Of a stretch of DNA of 64,000 nt, positions 1-11,881 are shown piece after piece. The stretch is taken from NCBI GenBank assembly GCA_027559495.1, contig JAMXSV010000024.1, forward strand, positions 186,001-250,000. Direction: 5' to 3'. The notes under the pieces were generated by a model. That model worked only from the letters and a program-made list of their open reading frames with translations. It was not told the origin of the DNA and searched no databases. Source of the stretch: Aurifilum marmelostoma. Lineage: Eukaryota; Ascomycota; Sordariomycetes; Diaporthales; Cryphonectriaceae. A program made the translations under genes and the position numbers. Numbering within the stretch: position 1 is the first letter of the stretch; the number at the start of each line of letters is the position of its first letter.

Positions 1-1673
1 GTAGAATCACAAAGTAACGGCCATAACTAATAATTACTGCTCAATTAATCACTCGTACGTAAAAAATCCGTCACATCTCAGACCTTGTACAGCCACGATA
101 TTTGACATATGGTACTATGTACATTTTGACTGTGCAAGTCTCACCATGAACCATGTATAGCATCTACTATGTAAACCTTGTCATGACGTCGAGAATGGGG
201 GAAGAGGGGCGGATTAGAAGAAGCTCAGGCAAGGAACATCCCGAGCCCCATGTTCGTATCTACTTGTGCAAACCCTCTCATACTGAGATGTCGGTTATCG
301 GCTCAAGCAAAATCCCTGGCTTCGACAGCTCGGACTTGGGACAAAAATGCTTCCTTCTCGTTCCGGACCCAGATCTGAACCGAGCGTGTGCGCGATAAAC
401 GGGCACAGCCCTGATTGTTACTTGTAATTAGCAAACATCGGCAGCCTATACCAGGCGTCAATTGCGTGCTCTCTCTAGTAAGAGAGTTTGACGTCTGTAC
501 GGGCCATGATTGGTGACAAATTCCCACAGGGACGATGGCTGTGTTCTCTGACATGCAGATGGCAGCTCGTTTAAGACTAAGTGCTGCGTAGGGCGAGGAT
601 GTTATTTCACTCACCAGACCACCCAAGGCAAAAGAGTGTAAGATCTTTAAATCATAGGACCAGGATCCCAAGAGGTACAATCTGCTGAAGAAGGATAGAA
701 AGGTGATAAAACAGACAGGAAGGAATCTCGTGCTTCGTTCGGTATCTTAAACTGGCCAATGACATAAGCGTCTTGTCCTCGTTGGATCACTGACAAGGCT
801 TATCGGAGGCGAATAATAATATGGAGAGACTCGGGTTCAATGCTCAATGAAAGGAAGTATGCGAGGGGTTTGCGAGCGACCCTGGCTGAGAAAACAGCGA
901 CCCCTCCAAAACAGGGGTGTCGATGGAGACGATCCCACGTCGCCTATCTCCCTTGGGTATGGCATGCGAGGATCCCTGTTCGGATCCTGACTGGTCTGCT
1001 CGCCTCTCTCTTGCTGTAGGCTTTAGCCACAAGTGAGCCTTGCTCCCGCTGGATCACATAGCTTTTTGAGCCCCACGGCCCTCGCCGTCCTACAGGGCTG
1101 TTTTAACTTTTTTTTTTCCCCTCCTCCTCTTCATATGAGACTTTTCAATGATATGCACGCTGTAAGAGAAAATGGGTCGTGTGCGAGCTGAAATGTATGA
1201 ACTCCTTCCTCGCGAGAACTGGCAAGACAGAACGCACGCATGTGCGAGCGAGACCCGAGGCAAATGATCATGACCGCGCCTCCTCAGCTTATCCGCCAAA
1301 CGGGTTTCCTTGGGTTGCAAGGCGGACAGAACATTATCATGATGACCATTAGGGGCTACAAGCATCGTCAGTCAGAGGGACGGCGGATGAGAGTCAAAGA
1401 GAGAGCATCGCGGCCCCTCGCAATCCGAGATATAAATGGAGGGCATCGTGCACTTCCCGATGAAGAAGGTTCTGCGAGGTATCAGTATAGTCAACGGTTC
1501 AGCTAAAGCGATAGCTTCGCGACTAACACGCCAATATCGCCTTTCGCGCTCGCATTTGCATTTGCACCAACCAGCTCACAGCTCCTTCGGTGAAAGACTA
1601 ACCCCAAGTCTTATACATACATATATATTTATATATTCATATATATCTAGCATATCCTCCTCTCCCTCCGAGA
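1..1673. other. No gene seen; upstream region of the cupin gene
   Basis: I see no recognisable coding sequence. Open frames here are short, overlap on both strands and lack protein-like composition. The last 250 bp contain a TATA-like element and a TA-rich stretch (about 1618-1651) and probably form the promoter and leader of the cupin gene. Confidence 0.5.
1431..1437 (+). promoter_or_regulatory. Candidate TATA box upstream of the cupin gene
   Basis: The heptamer TATAAAT lies 243 bp before the first in-frame ATG of the cupin gene. It is the best TATA match in the upstream region, but it would give a leader of about 200 nt. A TA-rich repeat nearer the start is an alternative core-promoter site. 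Confidence 0.3.
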
Positions 1674-2432
1674 ATGTCTCAACGACAATCACCATCAGGT
1701 TCCAGCCAGGCAGGCAAGAGCAGTTCACCAAGACAAAACTCAAACCCCAACTCCCAGAGCGACTGGAATCATCTTCTCCGTCACTCTTCCCCCATCGGCA
1801 TAGTTAAACCAGACATCCTCTTCAACGTTTACAATACCCCTTCTACTACAATGTCCTCCTCCTCTCATCCTTTCTCCCAAGATTCCACCTCCAGCGAGCC
1901 TAACATGTCCACACAGGCAACCGTCGCCATCAACGACCCGCGTCTCGTCCGCACCGCCCACAACGCAGACGGCCTCTCAGTCTTCGTCGCAGACGAAAGC
2001 ATCGCGCCCTTCCGGCCATTCGGGCCGCTAGCCACCGCCTTCTACAACTTTGACCTCCGGGCCTCCGTCCCTGTCAATAACTCTGATCCAGTCAACGTCG
2101 AGTCCTACGCCAACACCATCACGCGCTGCCCTCAGGGTGGTGTCTCTTTCGGTGTGACAGATATCCCGGGGAACGGCTACTCGGTCCCCATGCACCGAAC
2201 CCTCAGCATTGACTACGCTGTGGTGCTGAGCGGCGAGATTGTCTGGGAGCTTGACAGCGGCGAGGAGAAGACGATCCGGGCAGGAGAGTTCATCATTCAG
2301 CAGGGAACGAACCACAGGTGGATCAACCGCACGAACAACATCTGTCGGATGTTGTTTGTCATGGCCGGGGCCGATAAGTTGGTATCACATGATGGGAGTG
2401 TTTTGGAGGAGACCGTGCTTTTAAAGAAATAA
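1674..2432 (+). CDS. Cupin-domain protein (small single-cupin, MHRT family)
   Basis: This is a single-exon gene of 252 aa from the first ATG. Internal ATGs at 1851 and 1905 are in frame. The Ser/Pro-rich residues 1-77 look unlike a folded domain, so the real start may be 1905 (175 aa). The cupin fold is shown by MHRTLSIDYAVVLSGEIVW followed by a G-E-F-I-I-Q-Q-G-T-N-H-R-W segment. This resembles fungal and bacterial single cupins with a MHRTxSxDY signature. The classical HxH metal pair of motif 1 is reduced to one His, while motif 2 keeps its His. Such cupins recur in fungal polyketide clusters, where some are thought to act as tailoring or isomerase-like enzymes. No substrate can be inferred here. 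It is convergent with the epoxide hydrolase and sits at the edge of the PKS cluster. Confidence 0.85.
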   Translation: MSQRQSPSGSSQAGKSSSPRQNSNPNSQSDWNHLLRHSSPIGIVKPDILFNVYNTPSTTMSSSSHPFSQDSTSSEPNMSTQATVAINDPRLVRTAHNADGLSVFVADESIAPFRPFGPLATAFYNFDLRASVPVNNSDPVNVESYANTITRCPQGGVSFGVTDIPGNGYSVPMHRTLSIDYAVVLSGEIVWELDSGEEKTIRAGEFIIQQGTNHRWINRTNNICRMLFVMAGADKLVSHDGSVLEETVLLKK

Positions 2433-2824
2433 ACATGATGCTCGCGCGTCAACGACGGGATGAGTGTGGTTATAGAGTGGTTTCTTTTCTCGTTTGATTT
2501 GTATGCTGCAGCATTGTTCAACGGTTGTATTTTGCTCGCCATTATTGTTTTGCTTTTTGTTTTTTTTTTTTTTTTTTTTTTCAAACAGTACACAAATAAA
2601 AAACAGTTGGCCACTGAGAAGGACATCCCCCGTCTGATAACATCACGACAACTAATTGTGTAGAGGAGGATCAATTGAGCAACCATTGTGAGGAGTGAAC
2701 GTGCGGGTTGGGGGGCGGGGTCTCATCAATGAATGGGGGACCAAAGGCAAATACACAATCATGTAAAGACAGAGAATAAACTGAATAAAATAACAATGTC
2801 CCTTGTAGTAATAGTTGAAGAACC
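2433..2824. other. Convergent intergenic region
   Basis: This is the tail-to-tail spacer between the cupin gene and the epoxide hydrolase. It contains a pure T22 run at 2560-2581 and presumably the 3' ends of both transcripts. No gene is seen. Confidence 0.6.
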
Positions 2825-4057
2825 TCACATTCTGGCCTGACTCTTGATCTTCTTCAATACGCTGCCAGCACCACCGCCGTTCCCAAACATCGTCCTCAGA
2901 TCTTCGGCCAGTTTCTCAGGCCTTTCATATGCAGCAAAATGTCCGCCATCCTCATGCCTCTTCTCGAAAACTACCGGTCCCAATGCCCGGCCCCATGTGT
3001 TGGGCGGCAACACCAAGTCCTTCGGGAAATAGCTCAGCCCGAGAAGGACGCCAGGTAGGTACTCCGTGCCCACCGGCTGAGCATCCATTTTCATGGTCTC
3101 ATAGTAAATGCGCACGCTCGCGTCGGCGCCTGCTGTGCTGAAGGCGTAGATGCTGATCCACGTCAGCACCTCGTCGTCTGTCCAGGGATAGTCGTCCGTC
3201 CAGTCATGAAGCTTCTCGTAGATCCAAGCCAGCAGCGCAACCGGCGAGTCGGCCAGTGCCATGCCAATGGTATGCGGGCGCGTAGAGTGCTCGAGGTTGT
3301 ACCCGAAGCCTCGCTGGGTGAACCACTGAGTACGTGCGAGACCCTCCTTCTCTGCTTTGCTGTAGGGTAGGACCGCATGCTTGAGATACTGAACCGGAGC
3401 GGCAGTGAACCTGGGCGGCTTGTGGACGCGGACAAAGTTGACATGTGACGCGAGGACATGTTTTGGGTACTGGATGCCCATCATGCGAGTGATTATATAG
3501 CCCCAGTCGCCGCCCTGGGTTACGTACTTGTCGTAGCCCAGCTGAAGCATCAACTTGTGGCAGACCTGCGCGTACTGGGGTGGACCGAATCCCGAGCGTG
3601 TGATCTTTCCTGAAAAGCCGTAGTTGGGCAGCGAAGGAGCGACAACATGGAAAGATGGCTTGTCTGCACTTGACGGTTTGGTCAGCAGTGGCAGAATCTT
3701 GATCACTTCCAAGAAACTGCCCGGCCATCCGTGACAGAAGAGGAGCGGGATGCTGTCTGGCCGATCGGAGCGCTGGTGTACAAAGTGTAGCTTGATGTCG
3801 CCGAACTTATCGTCGATGGAAATAGTCGTGGTAAATTGTGGGAGGTCAGCGTTCAACTTGGCTTCTGCTGCGCGCCAGTCAAAGCCATTCTGCCAATAGC
3901 TCGCGAGCCGCTTGATATCTTTGAGCGGCGCCCCATAGTCCCAGGAGTCGGAAAATTCAACGTCTTGCGGGAATGACGCCTGTGAAAGCTTGTTCTTGAG
4001 GTTCTCGACGGCTGAGTCGGGGACAGATATTTGGAAGGGTTGGACTGCAGAGGACAT
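2825..4057 (-). CDS. Epoxide hydrolase, microsomal-type (EHN + alpha/beta hydrolase)
   Basis: This is an intronless gene of 410 aa. Residues 8-115 match the epoxide hydrolase N-terminal (EHN) domain and the remainder is an alpha/beta-hydrolase fold. Visible catalytic features are the oxyanion-hole HGWPG at 109-113, the nucleophile Asp184 in GGDWG and the general-base His373 in GGHFAAYE. Tyrosines that could activate the epoxide lie around 318-319. The length is typical of the family. These enzymes open epoxides to diols through an alkyl-enzyme ester. No signal peptide or membrane anchor is evident, so it is probably cytosolic. It lies on the same strand as the RTA1 and MFS genes beside the PKS, so an epoxide intermediate or product of the pathway is a reasonable inference. 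A detoxification role independent of the PKS cannot be excluded. Confidence 0.93.
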   Translation of the reverse strand: MSSAVQPFQISVPDSAVENLKNKLSQASFPQDVEFSDSWDYGAPLKDIKRLASYWQNGFDWRAAEAKLNADLPQFTTTISIDDKFGDIKLHFVHQRSDRPDSIPLLFCHGWPGSFLEVIKILPLLTKPSSADKPSFHVVAPSLPNYGFSGKITRSGFGPPQYAQVCHKLMLQLGYDKYVTQGGDWGYIITRMMGIQYPKHVLASHVNFVRVHKPPRFTAAPVQYLKHAVLPYSKAEKEGLARTQWFTQRGFGYNLEHSTRPHTIGMALADSPVALLAWIYEKLHDWTDDYPWTDDEVLTWISIYAFSTAGADASVRIYYETMKMDAQPVGTEYLPGVLLGLSYFPKDLVLPPNTWGRALGPVVFEKRHEDGGHFAAYERPEKLAEDLRTMFGNGGGAGSVLKKIKSQARM

Positions 4058-4888
4058 TTTGATCTTGTATCAAACGCGAACGAGTCTCGAAGGGATCTTG
4101 TGAACAGGTGGCGGTGTTTTGTCAGATAGTGGAGTGATCTTCAGTATCGAGGTTGGAATGCTGTGCCTTCTCAAATGATTCTCTTTCTTCTCGATGTCCC
4201 TCGATTATTATTATATCGAGCGAAGCTACCATTTACAGCTCAACAGATCAGGGAAAAATCGTGATGATGATGACCAATACACTGATGACAAAGGCTCTCA
4301 GCATGAGTCCTCGCCTCTCATGACCCCAAGGTTCATAGAAAGAAACGTCGATACTTTTGTGTTGAGTTCGTGCTCGTTGTGCCTGGAGCAAGAAATTGTA
4401 AGCCTGGAAGTCAACCGTCTTAAGAATTACCTAGGTAGTCAAAGGTAGGGCGCGCGGCTAGATCTGCGCCAGTGTACTTCGTATTTAATGCTTGGCTTGT
4501 CTTCCCCGCCCTTTCTGTCGGTAATTCAGCCGGCATACCTCTATTTGCAACACAGTGCCAGAAGGCGGGGGCGAATGCTCATTACTGAGGCTTATTACGT
4601 CAATTATATAGTAGGAGAGAGTAATGACGAATTCAGAAGGGCGTCTTTAGTATCGCATCACTTGTCGAAAGCCTTGCCTTTGCCTGTATTGGTTTTCCAA
4701 CTCCATCTCCTTTTTTTCTTTTTTCCCTGGGTGGCGGGGGTCAATCTTGACCGCGAATTCGGGACCACCACTCGGTACTCGCAGACACAGCTTCTCCACA
4801 TGGGTGAATAAATGCTGGTCCAGCTGTGCGGATGCAGGAAAAGATGAAAGTAGATTTCGTTCCGATATACAAGATGCCTTTTAGCCAC
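4058..4888. other. Intergenic, epoxide hydrolase promoter
   Basis: This 0.8-kb spacer lies upstream of the epoxide hydrolase and downstream of the RTA1 gene. No coding sequence is recognised. Short open frames overlap on both strands. Confidence 0.6.
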
Positions 4889-6023
4889 CTATGGCCGAGG
4901 CGGTGTCTTGAGGCCGTCAAAATGTTCTGAAGTATTCCCATGAAGCGATCCGAGCGCAATCATATCAGACCGCTTTCTGAACCTCGCACAGCCGCCAGTC
5001 CATGAGTATGCGGTCTCAGGCCAAGCTGCCCCAAATACCCATCCTGGATTCTCGATAGTAAGTAGGATGCTGGCCGACAGGATCATGGCGCCGTCGAGGA
5101 CCATGAAGGCAACTTGATCTTGAGCAAGGTGTCCCAGAAAGCCTCCAGACAGCTCTGCGCATCGGTAGCAAGTTCGGATCAGAATGAGCAACGTTACCAA
5201 GGCGAGACCTGTTGAAGGGCCGAGATTGTGTGTCAGTATAAGACTGCCAGAAACGCAAGATGAATGCGCTTCCCCTTGTTCGAAAGATAGGATGGGATAC
5301 TGACTGCACAAGAATAGCTTGAACTTCCTCGAGCGATAGAGCTTTTCGTGTCTGGTGCTGCGCAGATCCTTCATCTTCTTCACCCGCCACGCGTAATCTG
5401 CGCTCAGGGCGACGAAAGCTAGGCCACTTGCTACCTGGATAGAGAGGCCCGCGACGAGTATGTGTGTTCCGTACCAGATCTAGTTTGAATGGGATCAGCT
5501 GATGCCTCGGCGTGACGAGAAACAAAAAGTAAATAACCCAGGAAGGCAGCTTGCGTACCCTACTCGACACGTCACTTCCAGCTGCGATGGAACCCCCTAT
5601 GGCCTGCACAATAAGCGCAGCGAGGTCAAACCCGCTGAAAATCAACGTGTAGGAACGCGGTCTGACCAGGCTGATGTCTTCGCCATAAACAACCACAATT
5701 CTCGCCAGCGTCAGGTAGACGGCCGCCGACATGAGCACCGGCGCCAGCGTCAGACAGATCAGGTAGATCAAGAAGTTGTTCTTGGAGAACGGGTCGCCAT
5801 TCAACAAGATCCTGCCGACATATCCAATGATCTCGCCGACGAGACCAAGCACGAACAGGCCGGTGTAAAGCTTCGTCTTGTACTTGATGCCCATGTATAA
5901 TGCTGGTGGGATGAGCACGGCAAAAGCTCCAAGCATGAAAGCATTGCCTGGTATGCTGGCGCGGTAGTGGAGGTACCCATAGGAGAGGGGGCAAGTGTCG
6001 AGTGTGCACTTGATTTTGGCCAT
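4889..6023 (-). CDS. RTA1-like seven-transmembrane protein
   Basis: The model is complement(join(4889..5208,5305..5479,5559..6023)), 319 aa in three exons. The introns are 79 and 96 bp, with a GTACGC donor for the first and GTCAGT for the second. The junctions restore SSR|IWYGTH and FLC-S-LALVTLL, both matching the RTA1 family. The start MAKIKCTLDTCPL precedes a run of hydrophobic helices, and about seven are expected. RTA1-domain proteins are fungal plasma or vacuolar membrane proteins linked to 7-aminocholesterol resistance, lipid translocation and stress tolerance. They are frequent in secondary-metabolite clusters as putative exporters or self-protection proteins. The C-terminal tail after ENPGWVFG is polar. 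Lying between the epoxide hydrolase and the MFS gene on the same strand, it may serve self-resistance or export, which is an inference from position. Confidence 0.88.
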
Positions 6024-7538
6024 GATCAGGGTGGTTGGGTGTCGGTCTGAGGGCGGATGACTGAAGTGGTCGCCGACTCTTCCGAGATGGTGGAAGGAGA
6101 TAGACGAGGAGAAGAGGCACAGCAAAGGGAACAAAAGGTCGACAGCGGCATGCGAGGGCCAAATCTTGTACCCAACCACAGCGCGGTGATAGATCTAAGG
6201 CCTCGATAGCCCAGGGCAGTTGTTTGAGGCATTCACGGTCTTATCTGCCTCGGGTTGAGCTTTTTCTCCAGGGAGGAGAATGAAGAGCAGCAGCGTGAAA
6301 GGAACGGAAGGGAAGCCTCGCACGAGTGCTGGAGGCTGGTAACCCCCTGGCTATCCCAACATTTATTGTGACGGTGAGACTACAAAGCCAAGTCCCAGTG
6401 TCTCACTTCTCTCAGATGACACGCGTATGTGGAGGATCCTGGCTGTTTTCAGACGCCTTACTCTGCGAAGGTACTTGTGTGCACAGCTGGACAATGTACA
6501 CTGTCAGACTGTCCACTTCACAGTACTGGCGAGATAGCCCACACCCACCTACACTAGGGGGTGGCTTGTGAGTCGGTCCGTTAGCGCTCTACCAGACACG
6601 GCTCGAGATAATGTCCCGTCATGTCTCTCGTTTAGGTCGCCGAGCTTCACGGGGGCAGAGAAGCGTGCCGTGTGTAATTTGGCATATCAGTACCATCTCC
6701 GCGTGATTCGCTCCGGTATGCAGGGCAACTTATTCACACCGGTGATCCAACCTGGGCTTGTCTAACAATGTGCCGATCTTTCTGTCCGGGCAGGCCTGGA
6801 TATCACAGCACACCATTTACATGCAGGTACATGATAGAAGCAAGGCGCTCGGTGTGTAAGTCACTTGGACATGACGTGATTTTGGGCGTGGTAATAGAGC
6901 TACATTAGGGCGCAGATGTAAGTGCGTGCTTGGCCCTGGGTCGGAGCTGCGACCTCGGGTGCGCGCATAGAGGGAAAACAACACCTTCGCATGCCGAGCG
7001 TGATTGGGCATCTCTGATGCATTAGTGGAGAGGGCTGAATAAGTAAATAGGGGATTTTTTTTGCGAGGATGAGGGATCGACATGTTGAGCTGATGAATAT
7101 GCAAGAGCCGAAGAGGAGAGGATGGCATAATATCCGACTCGTGTGATGGTTGCAGTGATGATGATTAAGTCCCAACCTCCCATTCAAGTGTGATCCGATT
7201 CAGTCCATCCATAATGGAGGCCTGGAGGATTGTTTCGTACTTAGAGCAATGACAGCTACAGGCTGGACGCATATTATTGGCTATGCTAATTATTGGTTCG
7301 GAAGACAATTATCATGGATGAACTCCGATGCTTTGTCACATGCAGATACGTATTTTGTGCTAATTACTATTTCCATATCGTGCTACAAATTTGATGAGTC
7401 CACTGGGTGCACATTATTGAAAGGCATAGAGGACTGAGAGAAACCACGTTCGACAGCAATGCTGATATCCTGTGTGAATTTATTTAGAAAAAAAAAAATT
7501 CGTGTCATCAGTGACAAGCAGGTCGCAGCCTCTCATGC
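6024..7538. other. Intergenic region between RTA1 and MFS genes
   Basis: This 1.5-kb spacer upstream of the RTA1 gene and downstream of the MFS gene shows no gene by composition or motif. An A-run lies near the MFS stop. Confidence 0.6.
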
Positions 7539-9535
7539 TCAGCTCTCCACAGCCTTGGGTCTGTCGTCTGCGATATGAAGCCACTCCATGCTCCAGCTTG
7601 CCAAAGCTGCAACTGCAGCCACAATCATAGGGAGCAGGAAGGCCTTCATGACCGCCTCGTTGACAACATCTTTGAAAGCCGCTCGCTGCTCCGGCGGAAG
7701 GCTCTTGGCTACGTTGGCCAGATCTGCGATCCCAGACCGCATACTCAGACCCTGCGAGGCGAGCTCGGGTGCCAGCGACTTCAGCCCGTCCGTCAGCTTC
7801 GCTACGAAGAGGTTCTGGGCAATGTTGACCCCTATCGTTCCGCCCAGCTGCTTAAAAAAGACCTCCATACCGCATGCCACCGGCATGTCATCCACGGGCA
7901 TGACAATCTGCACGGCGACGAATGTGATCTGGACCGCCAACCCCATTCCGATGCCTGCGACGATCTGGTATCCAAGATACTGGGCAGCTGTATTTGTAGG
8001 ACGCAGCATGTACAATAGCCCGCTCCCCACAGCGTACATGGCACTACCAGCCCACATGAAGGGCACAGGATAGCCAAAAGTCGTCGTAACAAAGCCAGTG
8101 AAAAGGGTGGAGATGACGCTCGAGAGTGAAAATGCGAGACAGTTGACACCTGAGATGGTGGCAGAGGTGCCCATGACTCCTTGAAACCAGATGGGAAGCA
8201 TATAAAAGTCAGTGAAGATGGCGAAGCCGTACATGAGGGAGAAGATGCAGCATAGGGCCACGGTTCGCTGTTTGAATATCCGGAGTGGGACGACTGCGCT
8301 GTTAGAGCGGGGGAATTATTAGCACACTTATGAGCAAGGGGGGCGGGCGTGAGAGTTTGCCCAAAAATAATGACCCGGGAGCTCACTTGTCTTTTCTGTA
8401 CCACTGAAAACCACAAAATCCAACAGCCAGCAGTACAAATGCGAGTAAACAGCCCCAGACTGATGGGCTCGACCAGGGCTCGCTCACGCCGCCCCATTCC
8501 AGCGCCAGGAACAGACAAGTTAGGCTTGCTGCTAAGAGAAGAGATCCCTGGATATCGAGGTCACGCAGCTTCTGCAGCAAAGGCCGCGAGGATAGCTCCG
8601 GTCTCTGTCGGTCAAGCACGATAAGAATCATGACAGCGGCGACGAATCCCAGGGCTGGAAGATCGGATCATCAGTTACCAAATTTCGATACATCTTCCGG
8701 TGTTTAGAAGTTGATGACGAGACTTACGGAGGTTGATCCAAAAACAAAATCTCCACGTCAATGAAGAGTCAGTGATGACACCGCCCAGGGTGCTCCCAAG
8801 CATGCCGGCAAGGGAGGTAACGCCTTCCAGCAACGACAGCCCCAATGACCGCTGTCGTAATGGGATTGCTTGTCCGAAGATCGTGATACTACCCATCAAG
8901 ATGCCTGCAGCACCAGCACCTGCCACCGCGCGGCCTAATATCAATGCTGTCGAGTTCGGTGCCACAGCACAGAGGACAGAGCCGACTTCGAAGACGATAA
9001 GGCTGATGATATACGTTGTTTTTCGCTCAAAGTACTTGTACACGCGACCGAAGAGAGGTTGAAGTGCCATCTCGGTCAGAAGGTAGACGCTCCCATACCA
9101 TCCGATGTAGTCGATTGAACCGAAGTCCGAGGTGATGCGCGGAATGGCAGCAGCTGCGCAAGGTCGGGATACATCAGCTCCTTTTCCTGGCCGTGTGGTC
9201 TTCTGTCTAGGAAGAAAGGTCTCATGCTCACCCAGAATGCTTCCGTCGATGGCCATCATCAGGTTTGTGAGCAGACAAGCTGCGCCGAGCGTCCGCAGTC
9301 TGTTTCCCGTCACCCATTGTGCCGACTCTTCCGGGCTGGTATCTGGGATAGGGTCAAGTATCCTCTCCGTGTCAGAGTGTTCATTGTTCTTCCCAGTGTG
9401 AGGAGCCCCATGGTCGCTTGCTGGAAGCGAAAGGGTGCTGTTGTGCCCCACAGCTATGTTGATATTGCCAGGCCAAACTGATGGATCAAAGGCAGACTTG
9501 AAAGACAGCACTGATCCAAGCTCTATATCTGCCAT
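7539..9535 (-). CDS. MFS transporter, DHA2/14-TM drug or toxin efflux type
   Basis: The model is complement(join(7539..8298,8387..8654,8728..9153,9232..9535)), 585 aa in four exons. The introns are 78, 73 and 88 bp and all junctions are in phase (for example FWINL-PLGFVAAV). The protein starts with a hydrophilic N-terminus of about 80 residues. It then shows typical MFS helices, including the motif-A region GRVYKYFERK after helix 2 and the antiporter-type stretch GRAVAGAGAAGILMGS. Length and layout fit the fungal 14-spanner (DHA2, toxin-efflux) group that exports polyketides and other toxins by proton antiport across the plasma membrane. It is divergent from the PKS and shares a 2.35-kb upstream region with it, which suggests co-regulation. 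Export of the PKS product is an inference from position. Confidence 0.93.
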
Positions 9536-11881
9536 GTCTGGGAGCTATTAAGTGGAGGTTTGATGCATTTCTTCTTGAAACATGACCGCTGCTGCTGTAA
9601 TTAGAAGAAATCTCCTTCATGAATTACATGCAAAGATCATCAGGTAGGCAGGGGGCACTGCTCTCTCTTTGGCCAGGACAAGTCTCATGGCTGGAATTTT
9701 CACTGAAGCTAAGGGAGGCTCTTCGCCGCAGCGAAGAATCAAGGGACGCCAAGAAGCCAGAGACACAAAGGTAGTGTCTCTCTATCTGATGAGCCCAGCC
9801 GGTCCCGAGACTGACTAGGGCGAGGAGGATTCAAGCTCGCCGGAGTAATTGATGACTTTGTGACGGAAAAGAGGCGTCAGTCCAATGATGTCGTAGAATG
9901 TAATCACTCATGCAGTTGTATAGGCTCTCCGCTTGTAAATCCATGGTCAGATCTACATGAGAACCCAACACTTGTTCAGCTGTAATCAATATGCATAATG
10001 AAAGCTAGCATGAACATGCATGATGAGGTTGTTGATCTACATCAGCGTGTTGCCAGATATAATTAATTCAAAGCCAGTTAGTCAGCGCCCTCCTTTGAAG
10101 AATTAACATGAGTAATACCTACCATGTCATATGTGACAGAAAATTGCACCTTGGGAATCAGTCAACTCCAGCTCACTTTTTGAACAACTCAAGGGATTGC
10201 GACATCCCATCCATAATTGCGATCATCGGTGTGACTCCCAGACTTATCTTTTCAGTTATGCAAATTAGCAAGGCAGCTGATATCTGTGCTTAGTAATGTG
10301 CAAATTGCAGAGAGAAGGCTGTAGCCTCGTTGGGGATGTGATGTGCTACAGATCACAGTCCAGGCTTAATCACCAGCTGAAGCCGAACTTCGCTGCTAGA
10401 CTCAAGGGGGGTGGTAAGTCTTACACGCTCGAGAGATTCATACTTTTGAATGAAATGGTTGCCATCGAAATACCATGGTAGCCACTGCTGATTGCCTTGG
10501 ATGAGTCAGGATAATTAATCATTATTTCTGGAGATCTGCCTTGGACCTGCCTCGATTGTGTGGGAAGATTCCTCAGGGGGTCATCAAGTGGCTAGGTAGG
10601 TGAAAAACCAATCTTGACGAGAGCTGTCAAACGCCGTCTCGGGGTATATGGGCCAAGGGAAAGAAAGCTGATATCTGGCGGTTTGCAAGACACATATGCA
10701 AGAGTGGTCGGCGTCCGTCCCTTGGGTTCCATGCAACACAATATGCCGTCCGAGTAACCCTGGAATGTTCTCGTAATCGACCGTGGTAGATAATCTAGTG
10801 ATTTGCCGGGGCTGTACCCATATGGCAAGACGGCATTCCGTGCTTCAGCGATCTTCTGTCATCATTCGAGTCTTCAACCCGTAAAAGGTGACACGTCAAA
10901 ATCAAACACCGTGACGTCGTTGAGCAGGGGGTGCTCGTTGAAAGGGAGTCAACAGTCAAGGTGGAAGCAATATTCGAGCCCTTTTTACGAGTCCCTTGGG
11001 AGCAGAAACACACGGACCCCCACGTACTTGGAAGGTTCCCGCGAGGTAGGTTATAATTACAGTACCCCACTCGGGTGAACCTGCCGTAGTGCTAGACAGC
11101 CTTGATAGTAGCATGTTGTAGAAGGACAGCTGTTGTGTTCCAAATTCTGAGACAGCGGAACATCCCACCGAAATCCGAGCACGATCATTCGGCCGATATG
11201 GTTAGGGAAGAACAATAAATTGCCAGCCTGAGATATGCATCTCGTCCCTGCGTCCAGGCCGTGATCAAAGACGGGACGGCTGAGCAATCGGCCAGCGCAA
11301 TCGGCGCCTTGCATGAAGAACCTGAATACCGTGAATACACCGCACAACATGGGGAGGGAAGGGCGGGGAGAGGAGGGACAAGTGACTGGCCGTTCCAGTC
11401 CCAAGCTACATATCACGCCTGCGGGCCGGTTCTAATTAGAAACCAGAGCCAATGTGTCCAATCACGACGCTGTAGAACTCGCAGCGTATCAATGTGATGA
11501 GTGTCCTGAAGAAGGTGACTGCATACCAAGGGCGGACGTACCTCTCGAGTCTCATCTTGTTTTCACGTGCTGATCCGGATTCCGGTCGTCGGTCGAGAGG
11601 GGACTGGCAATTAGGTAGATATCGGGCGAGATGCATATATCTCTGGTGGAACAGCCACCGCGATTTTGGCAGGGGTGGATGAGGAATAGTAGTTATAATG
11701 ATCCGACCTTGATGTTTTTGGCCACATTGTTCTCTTGATCAGCGTCGGTCAGGTTCCTCATTAGTAGAGCTCTCCCCCCTCCGTATCAGCGGCCTGGTGG
11801 AAGACCCCTTCCTCTTCATCTGTCTTGACTTTCATCATTCATTGACACTACCCACTCTGCCGTGTTGCCTCAACGTTCATC
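9536..11881. other. Divergent promoter region between MFS and PKS
   Basis: This 2.35-kb region separates the divergently transcribed MFS and PKS genes. The part nearest the MFS gene (about 9540-10590) looks AT-rich and has no coding character. The PKS-proximal part contains a TCGGCCGA palindrome (11189-11196), a CACGTG E-box (11564-11569) and three CGG triplets at 7-nt spacing (11576-11592). No protein remnant was recognised. Confidence 0.6.
11576..11592 (+). promoter_or_regulatory. Candidate Zn2Cys6 binding site (CGG direct triple)
   Basis: Three CGG triplets recur at exact 7-nt intervals (11576, 11583, 11590), about 290 bp before the PKS start. A CACGTG hexamer lies 7 bp upstream. Zn(II)2Cys6 regulators of fungal clusters bind CGG repeats. 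Whether this one is bound is unknown, and the window carries no such regulator gene. Confidence 0.3.
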
